In this document: piece after piece, positions 57,868-64,000 of the stretch
Numbering within the stretch: the stretch's first letter is position 1
Layout of the letters: the number at the start of each line of letters is the position of its first letter
Source of the DNA: Blepharisma japonicum
Taxonomy: Eukaryota; Ciliophora; Heterotrichea; Heterotrichida; Blepharismidae
Length of the DNA: 64,000 nt
NCBI GenBank assembly: GCA_949751835.1
Contig: CATKHK010000091.1
Span: 62,001 to 126,000 of the forward strand
Direction of reading: 5' to 3'
Made by a program: the position numbers and the translations under genes
Notes under the pieces: model-generated
Database searches by the model: none
Told to the model about the DNA's origin: nothing
What the model saw: the letters and a program-made list of their open reading frames with translations, nothing else

Positions 57868-58426
57868 ATTAAATTTATTTATTTTAAATTTTTAATATAA
57901 TTAAAAATTAAGTTTATATAAATTAAAATAATTAGAGATTATCTGAATAGATTTTTAAAGTTTTCTTTCAATACTGTATGTGAAGGGTTCCTATCTTGAA
58001 ATTCTCTACATAGTAAGAACTTTTCATAAGATAATTACTTATAATATAATTTGACTTTATCAATATAAAGAAAAATTGAAAATAAATAAAAATTTTTGGA
58101 TCATCTACAAATAGAAATGGAAATGATGAAACTATTAAATATGAAAAGCAATACTAGAAATATCAAAAACCAAAAAATTAGTTTAAGGCAATTGAACAAG
58201 TTTCATATATCAAGATAATTCAAAAAAATTGATAGAAAAAGAGCAAAGAAGTATTGATATCAATAGACAGATGGATGAATGGATTGATTGCTGAAATTTA
58301 AGAAAGAAAACGCTTCTAATTTAAGCTTTCCTTATGCGTAAAATAAATAATAGTGAATGTAATAGAAATGCATTATTAATTTTTTTAAATAGATCATTTA
58401 AATCTAAGAAAGCATTGTTTGTCCAT
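57868..58426. other. AT-rich intergenic region
   Basis: Long AT-rich gap between two minus-strand genes. A repeated GATGGATGAATGGATTGATTG motif near 58268 is local simple sequence. No gene is recognised. Confidence 0.45.
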
Positions 58427-58933
58427 TTAGCGCAAACCATCATAAACTTGTTTGGCATAGTGTCTGCAATTATTCGTCGCTAAGTTGTAACCTGTCTGAT
58501 TATGGCATATTCATTTTAGATCAGAAACTGTGCTATAATGAAGAATCTTATGCTGTGAGCTCTCACACCTTTTATTATTAATATTGCCACAACTAATGGC
58601 TTCATCTATGTTTCGAAAGAATTCTGTAACATGCCAATTAAAAGTTTTAACAGCAGTAAAATAATATATTAAGCCTGAAGGTTTTTTAATTTCACACAAC
58701 TCAGTCGTGATGAAATGCGTTTACAGCTGTCGTAGCAATTATAGTTTAATTAGAAATAAAGGAAATAAGGGTCCTGTTGTTTCTATCATGTCTCTTACAA
58801 CTCTTTCTAGCTCTCGGTAGTAATATACACATATCACTTTATCTTCCTCACTCACAAGGCCATTAAGCGCTCTAGTGTCTACTCCTGAACAAGCACATCT
58901 AGCGTTGCTAGAACTGCTACTAGAAGAACTCAT
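58427..58933 (-). pseudogene. Broken LRAT/HRASLS-like gene
   Basis: From MSSSSSSSSNARCACSG (58933) one frame runs to a TAA near 58741. A second frame then carries AFHHDWVVWN, and a third carries CEIKKPSGLIYYFTA to a C-terminal TNNCRHYAKQVYDGLR, read through one TGA Trp and ending at TAA 58427. The HHDW and NC(R)HYA motifs with the conserved spacing resemble the catalytic His and Cys of LRAT/HRASLS acyltransferase-like proteins. Two frame changes (near 58740 and 58695) lack plausible 15-16 nt introns. It may be a real pseudogene or an assembly problem. Confidence 0.45.
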
Positions 58934-59259
58934 GAAATAATTATAGTTTAATTTTATCAAAATGATCACAAAATTAAGTACTATTTGTCTAATAATTATA
59001 ACACACTGATAAGGCAAGATATATTATTATTTAAAGAATAATTTTTCCGATTCTACAAAACATAAAGGTTTTATGTGTGAATAAAATTGTCTAATTGAAT
59101 AAAACTTTAACTTCTTTAACTTTTAGCAAATTTTCGCGTTTCTGAACTTTCAGAAATATAGAGTAATATATCCATCTACTTTCAGTATTATTGAAATTAT
59201 TGTACCATAATTAATTTTAAATCAGCATAAATATCAGCTGTTTCAGCACTATTTTAGTA
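58934..59259. other. AT-rich intergenic region upstream of the tRNA
   Basis: No feature recognised in this gap; it is AT-rich and precedes the tRNA. Confidence 0.4.
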
Positions 59260-59333
59260 GCTCCCGTAGCTCAGTTGGTTAGAGCATTGGTCTTATGAGC
59301 CAAAGGTCGCGAGTTCGAGCCTCGCTGGGAGCA
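59260..59333 (+). tRNA. tRNA-Ile (anticodon UAU)
   Basis: A complete cloverleaf can be drawn. The acceptor stem is GCTCCCG with TGGGAGC, D arm GCTC..GAGC, anticodon stem TTGGT with GCCAA, and T arm GCGAG with CTCGC and loop TTCGAGC. The anticodon loop is CTTATGA, so positions 34-36 are UAU, which reads AUA (Ile), a frequent codon in this AT-rich DNA. Position 37 is G, whereas ANN-decoding tRNAs normally have A37. No intron and no encoded CCA. A run of six T directly follows (59334 on) as the Pol III terminator. Confidence 0.93.
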
Positions 59334-59768
59334 TTTTTTAGAATTGATTATCTATAACTGCAAGATAATAATCCATTCAAATCTACTTACTGATGCATGA
59401 TTGAATTTCTCTTAATAAGTCTTTATAGCAATTTTAAACATAATATTTATTTATCTCTAAAATTCCATAATATTTGCTTTCTTTTATCTAATTAGCAATA
59501 TTTTCTTATTTTATATATTTAATACATTTGATCTATTTATTATCCCAAGTACAAAAATTATCATATATTTAAGATAGCTTATAATAAGCTACATATTTTT
59601 ATATATATTTCCCTATATATTTTATCAGTCTCTGGCAAGACTCTTTCAATCAAATAGCCACTTTTTATAATTTAAATCTCACTTTTTTTCAAAAATATCA
59701 TTAATTAATCTAGTTAAATGCTTAAATAGTCATAAATAGTCATAAATATAGCAGAAAAGAAATTAAAT
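59334..59768. other. Intergenic region after the tRNA
   Basis: It begins with a T run that should end the tRNA transcript. The rest is AT-rich and contains a short direct repeat, TAGTCATAAA, twice near 59727-59750, just before the casein kinase start. No gene was recognised. Confidence 0.5.
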
Positions 59769-60836
59769 ATGCATGACATTCGTATAGGAGGCAGGTATCA
59801 AATCGGCAAAAAAATCGGCAGTGGCTCATTCGGCGAAATTTTTATCGGAACTGATATCCAGACAAATAGTGAGGTCGCCATCAAGCTCGAAAACATGAAT
59901 ACTCGGCACCCTCAATTAATCTACGAAAGCAAGCTCATAAAGCTACTACAAGGAGGCCCAGGTCTCCCAGGTGTTTTATGATATGGGGCAGAAGCAAACT
60001 ACAACATCATGGTGATGGACCTTCTAGGGCCGAGCTTAGAAGATCTTTTCAGCCTCTGCAACCGCAGATTTACCTTGAAAACTGTACTCATGTTAGCTGA
60101 TCAGTTAATTTGCCGAGTCGAATATGTCCATTCAAAGAGCTTCATTCACAGAGATATAAAGCCTGATAACTTTCTAATTGGACTTGGCAAGAGGAATAGC
60201 ATTGTCCATATCATTGATTTTGGGCTGGCAAAAAAATACCGAGATTTTAAGACACAAAAACATATCCCATATGTGGAAGGGAAAAGTTTGACTGGGACTG
60301 CGAGGTATGCTTCTATTAATGCACATGTAGGAATTGAACAAAGCAGAAGAGATGATTTGGAGGCAATTGGATATGTGATTATGTATTTTTTGAGAGGTTC
60401 GCTGCCATGGCAAGGGATTTCTGCAAGAGGGAAAGAAGAAAAATATCAGAAAATAAAAGAGAGTAAAATGAGCACGTCAATAGAAGTTTTATGTGACGGG
60501 TTTCCTAGAGAATTTTCTATTTATATTAGTTATTGCAGAAACTTAAAATTTGAAGAAGCGCCAGACTATGCTTATTTACGAAGGCTTTTCAGAGACCTAT
60601 TTTTGCAAGAAGGCTTCGAATATGACTATATTTTCGATTGAAATTCTCATAATTTGCCTTCAAAAGTCCCTAAAAGCCCACAAGTAGAAGAAACAAAACA
60701 CAATCCAATTAATAATCGAGCCCAAACATTTGCAAAAACAGATTTAGAGAAAGCTGAACCTAAGCCAATTGAAAGGTCGAAAACTGCAGAAAATAAAGTG
60801 CAGGAAAAAAAGAAATCTAAGTGTGAAATATTTTAA
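59769..60836 (+). CDS. Casein kinase 1 family kinase with C-terminal CaaX-like box
   Basis: A 355-residue protein reading two TGA codons as Trp (after GPGLPGVL and FEYDYIFD). The kinase domain (about 9-290) has the CK1 marks: GSGSFGEIF loop, [24 protein letters not shown], and [22 protein letters not shown] (family [15 protein letters not shown]). The C-terminal tail is short, with a basic run and the last four residues CEIF, a plausible CaaX prenylation signal after KKKSK. That would anchor it to membranes, like palmitoylated CK1-gamma or yeast Yck, but by a different lipid. The frame begins at MHDIRIGG, the usual start position. Confidence 0.92.
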
Positions 60837-60879
60837 TAAGCTATTATAAATAGTTAAACTTAAAGGAGGTAAATTTAAA

Positions 60880-63800
60880 ATGGATATTGATGAATCATAT
60901 TTGAGCGGGCAGTACTTAAGCAAAGATCTAGAGACTGATGAACTCACAATTCGATTAAAAAATCTGAGTAAAGCTTTAGCGGAGTCTCCACAAAGTCCTA
61001 CAAGTGTAAGTAGTTTTAAAAACCTCGCAAACAAACTTATTGAGCTTTCTGAAATAGAATATAGCGAGCTCCAGCTAATAATAGCTTGCTGTATAGCTGA
61101 TATTTTAAGAATTATTGCTCCAAGTCCAGTTTATAAAGAAAAGCAAGTAAAAAAAGCTTTTGAGCTGTTTGAAAGAGTTGCAAAATTTTTAAAAGATCAT
61201 AATGACCCAACTTTTGCGCAAATTATGCATATGATATCTGTAATCGGGGAAACAGGAGCGATGGCAATTGCAATAAAATCAAAATGCATAGATATAGCTA
61301 TCAAACTTATCCAATCATTGCTTGAAAATATTCCTAAAGAAATAGGCCATTCTGAAGAAATTGTTATAAGCATGATAATTATTACAACGTTTGATGAAAT
61401 TCATGATATAAAAGAAAATCAAATTTACCCAGTTATTTCATCACTTGCTGATTCTTATTCGAAAAAGCCTAGAATGAAAGTTGTTAAAATGGCTCTGCAA
61501 AGTTTACCATCAGAAATAAAACAAGCTATAAATGATTACATATATAAACTGTTTATTTCACCAAAAGAATGTAAAACTGCACAAATGATAGGAAGCAATA
61601 AATTTTCAATAGCTTATCGGCTATTTAAAATTAATTCAGATTTCATTTTAACTTTATTAAGTTCTTTATCAGAGCTTATGAACGATGCAAAAATTGGAAG
61701 TAAAGTAATAGAATTGGTAGGGAAATTAGCATCAGCCAAAAAATCAGTCCTTCCTGCTTTGCATTCTCATTTATTTAAAGAATATTTAAAAAAATTCGAC
61801 GACCCAACTGAAAATGCTAGAGAAATCGTTATGAATGCAGTTCCCAAATTTGTAAAAAATAATCGAGACAAAGAAGAATTAATTGATTTAATTTTAAAAT
61901 GCACAGGAGACCGTTTAAGAGATAAAAGTGACAAAGTCAGAAAGCTGGCCGTCAAAATTATTTGTGAAAGCTCTAAATATATAATTTTGCCTAAAAAAGT
62001 ATTGGAAAGAATATGTGAAAGAATTAAAGACAAAAAAGAACAAATCAGAAATTTAGCGATAAAATATTTAGCTAATATATATTATAATGAAGCAGTTTTT
62101 CACTATGCGTTGAGCTCATGAAAAGAAAGTGTTTATTCTATTATTCCAAACCACATTATAAAAGCTTATAAAGACATAGGCACTGAAGAAGACCAAGTTA
62201 TTATTGTTAATACAATTGAAGATATAATTCTTCCATTATCTGCACTGAAGGATAATCATTTTGTAGCTCTGGTTGGGGTTTATAAAGATTTAGCTTTAGA
62301 AACTCGGCCTATATTCAGTAGCATTATTCAATCCAAACAATTTTGAGGAAACAAACTTGCAGTCATCCTCCACTCCCAAAATCCAGCCGAAATTGAAGAA
62401 TTAATTGGGATTTTTAATGGCCATATTAAAGATCCGCTGAACTCAACTTTAATAAAAGAAAGCAAAATTCAGCATAGTTCGGCATTAGGCAACTTATTAA
62501 AAAACGTAGAAATTTCTGACTGTTTTAAAGTTTTATGTGCGCCAGCTGATAATTCAACAAAATTAAATGCAATTATTAACTTAAAAAAATTAGCAGAGAA
62601 GCAAAGTGAGAGTATACAAGGGTTAATTAATCAATTAAGAGCAAAATGTGGAGACACAATAATTTGTGCTAATTATGTATCTATGCTGATAAACAATGAC
62701 CCAGACAATTTGCAGCTTTTACGAAATATCGGCCAAGCCTACGCTGATATTGTAATTCCATTTATTCCCCAAATCCTCGAACTTTTAGACGAATGTGCTG
62801 ACAAGTCTCCACTTCTAGATTTACTATGCAGCATTTTAGGAAATATTAGACTCACCCAAAAGCAAAAAAGCGATCTCCAGCTTATCTTACGCCAAATGTG
62901 TGTAAGAGGCACCGTAGAAGAAGCCAAAGCCGCTAGTAAGCTTGCAGCTACTTCAATGCCTAATAATTTTATTCAGGTCGCTTTGCTTGATTCTATTGTC
63001 CCTAAACTTCTTGTTACTTCAGAAAACCCATCACTGCTTATAACCCATTTGGCAGCTTTAAGAGAAATCATTTTAAATTGCCCAGACGGTTTTTCTGACT
63101 ATAGTAACACAGCTTTAAAATTCACAACAAATGAGCTACTTGTAATGCATACTTCTTCAGAAAAAGATGATGAAATTATATCAGAAATTGCCCAAGCCAA
63201 AATTGAAGGGGTAAGACTTTTGGTAGCATGAGCTGCACATGGGAAATTTGACGGGCCAGGGGTGATGAATGCGCAGAATATTTATAAAATTTTGATAAAA
63301 TTGTGCTTTAAATTGGAAAAATATATAAGAAGCTTTATTGTGAGCCCTAGGGAGTTTAAGTTGGAACATTTGTTTAGTAGAGCTGAAGAAGATGCGTATA
63401 GGATACAGGCTTTAAAAGGAATTTTTTCAGTTATAAGAAGGAGCGAAAATAAGCATTTTCTGAAAGCGAAACATTTGCTGTTGATTTCTGAGCTGGTTTT
63501 TAGTGAAAATCCTGCATATCGTGATACACTAGGGGATATAATGCTGAAAAATATATATCAAAGATCCAAACTTCTTCCGCCGCTTTTATCAGTCTTAGGG
63601 CTTCTTTTATCTGATTCTCACAAATCGAAAATATATAGAGAAGCTTTACTACAAGTATTTAAAGGGATGAAGGCAGGAGCTCTTCAGCAGCAAGATCAAA
63701 ACAGGCTTTTAATGTTGCAGCCAGAAAGTTACACCCCTTATTTCATTTATGTGATTGCCCAGCTGTCACTTGACAGTAAAATGGTTAAACTGATAGCTGC

Positions 63801-64000
63801 CTATTCAGAGGCTTTATATAAAAGCCATAAAGATATTGATACAGATTATTTAATTTATCTATTAAAGCAGCTAAAAAAATACAAATTGGTAGGGACTCAG
63901 CCAAAGCATGAAATAAAAATTGACAAAAATCCCAATAAAATAGGCCCAGACTTAGAAGAAATTTGTGAAACCATGATGGATCATTTAGTGAATAATTATA
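60880..64000 (+). CDS. PDS5: Cohesin regulator PDS5 (3' end outside window)
   Basis: A HEAT/ARM-repeat protein, 1,040 codons visible, with TGA Trp codons at 62122 and 62344 and at least one further. The early segment LQLIIACCIADILRIIAPSPVY matches the PDS5 signature (family: ACCLADILRIYAPEAPY). The segment around ERICERIKDKKEQIRNLAIKYL fits its C-terminal ARM repeats. PDS5 binds cohesin near the SMC3-kleisin gate and balances WAPL release against cohesion. No stop is seen through 64000. It starts 43 bases after the casein kinase stop on the same strand. Confidence 0.85.

Noticed and set aside
60880-62121. Condensin or other HEAT-repeat protein at the right end
   Set aside because: The early ACCIADILRIIAPSPVY segment is a PDS5 hallmark and is not found in condensin subunits.
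1-64000. Chromosome end or telomere
   Set aside because: No run of telomere-type repeats at either edge; both edges lie inside genes.

Overview
The window looks like macronuclear DNA of a heterotrich ciliate, most likely Blepharisma or a close relative. In-frame TGA repeatedly falls where conserved proteins have tryptophan, while genes end at TAA or, less often, TAG. At least twelve introns are only 15 or 16 nt long, with GT..AG ends. DNA is AT-rich, intergenic gaps are short and genes lie on both strands. I saw no telomeric repeats, rRNA, mobile element, virus-like element or CRISPR array. All joined reading frames below assume UGA = Trp.

Layout. 1-9.8 kb: cohesin STAG/Scc3 (partial), a CCCH zinc-finger protein, DHFR-TS, a pentapeptide/WD40 protein with one frame change, a C2H2 protein and a small EF-hand-like protein. 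9.9-17 kb: complex I NDUFV1 divergent from an arrestin-like gene with only 20 bp between the start codons, CCDC61/VFL3, a small orphan, a decayed Cys-rich secreted-protein gene, and a lipid-anchored MORN protein. 17-28 kb: a large secreted FN3/PA14/filamin-repeat protein, peroxiredoxin-5, a B-box-like coiled-coil protein, and two tandem allantoinase-like genes that have lost most metal ligands. 28-34.7 kb: Polo kinase, a CFAP97-like protein, an MFS transporter, a START-like protein, a centrin-like protein, SSNA1 and a small membrane protein. 34.9-49.5 kb: three intact tandem copies of a gene for an unrecognised type I membrane protein of about 1,430 residues, with fossil pieces of both flanking genes between copies. 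49.7-64 kb: an orphan, a sorting nexin, a Slo-type K+ channel, an amino-acid transporter with one frame change, a hypothetical gene with one frame change, a broken LRAT-like gene, tRNA-Ile(UAU), casein kinase 1 with a C-terminal CaaX-like box, and cohesin regulator PDS5 (partial).

How they relate. There is no operon logic. Several genes serve basal bodies and cilia (CCDC61, SSNA1, centrin-like, CFAP97-like, Polo kinase), and cohesin factors lie at both ends. The most unusual lineage-specific parts are the tandem surface-protein array with its duplication scars and the pair of allantoinase-fold pseudoenzymes carrying a conserved phosphosite-rich insert.
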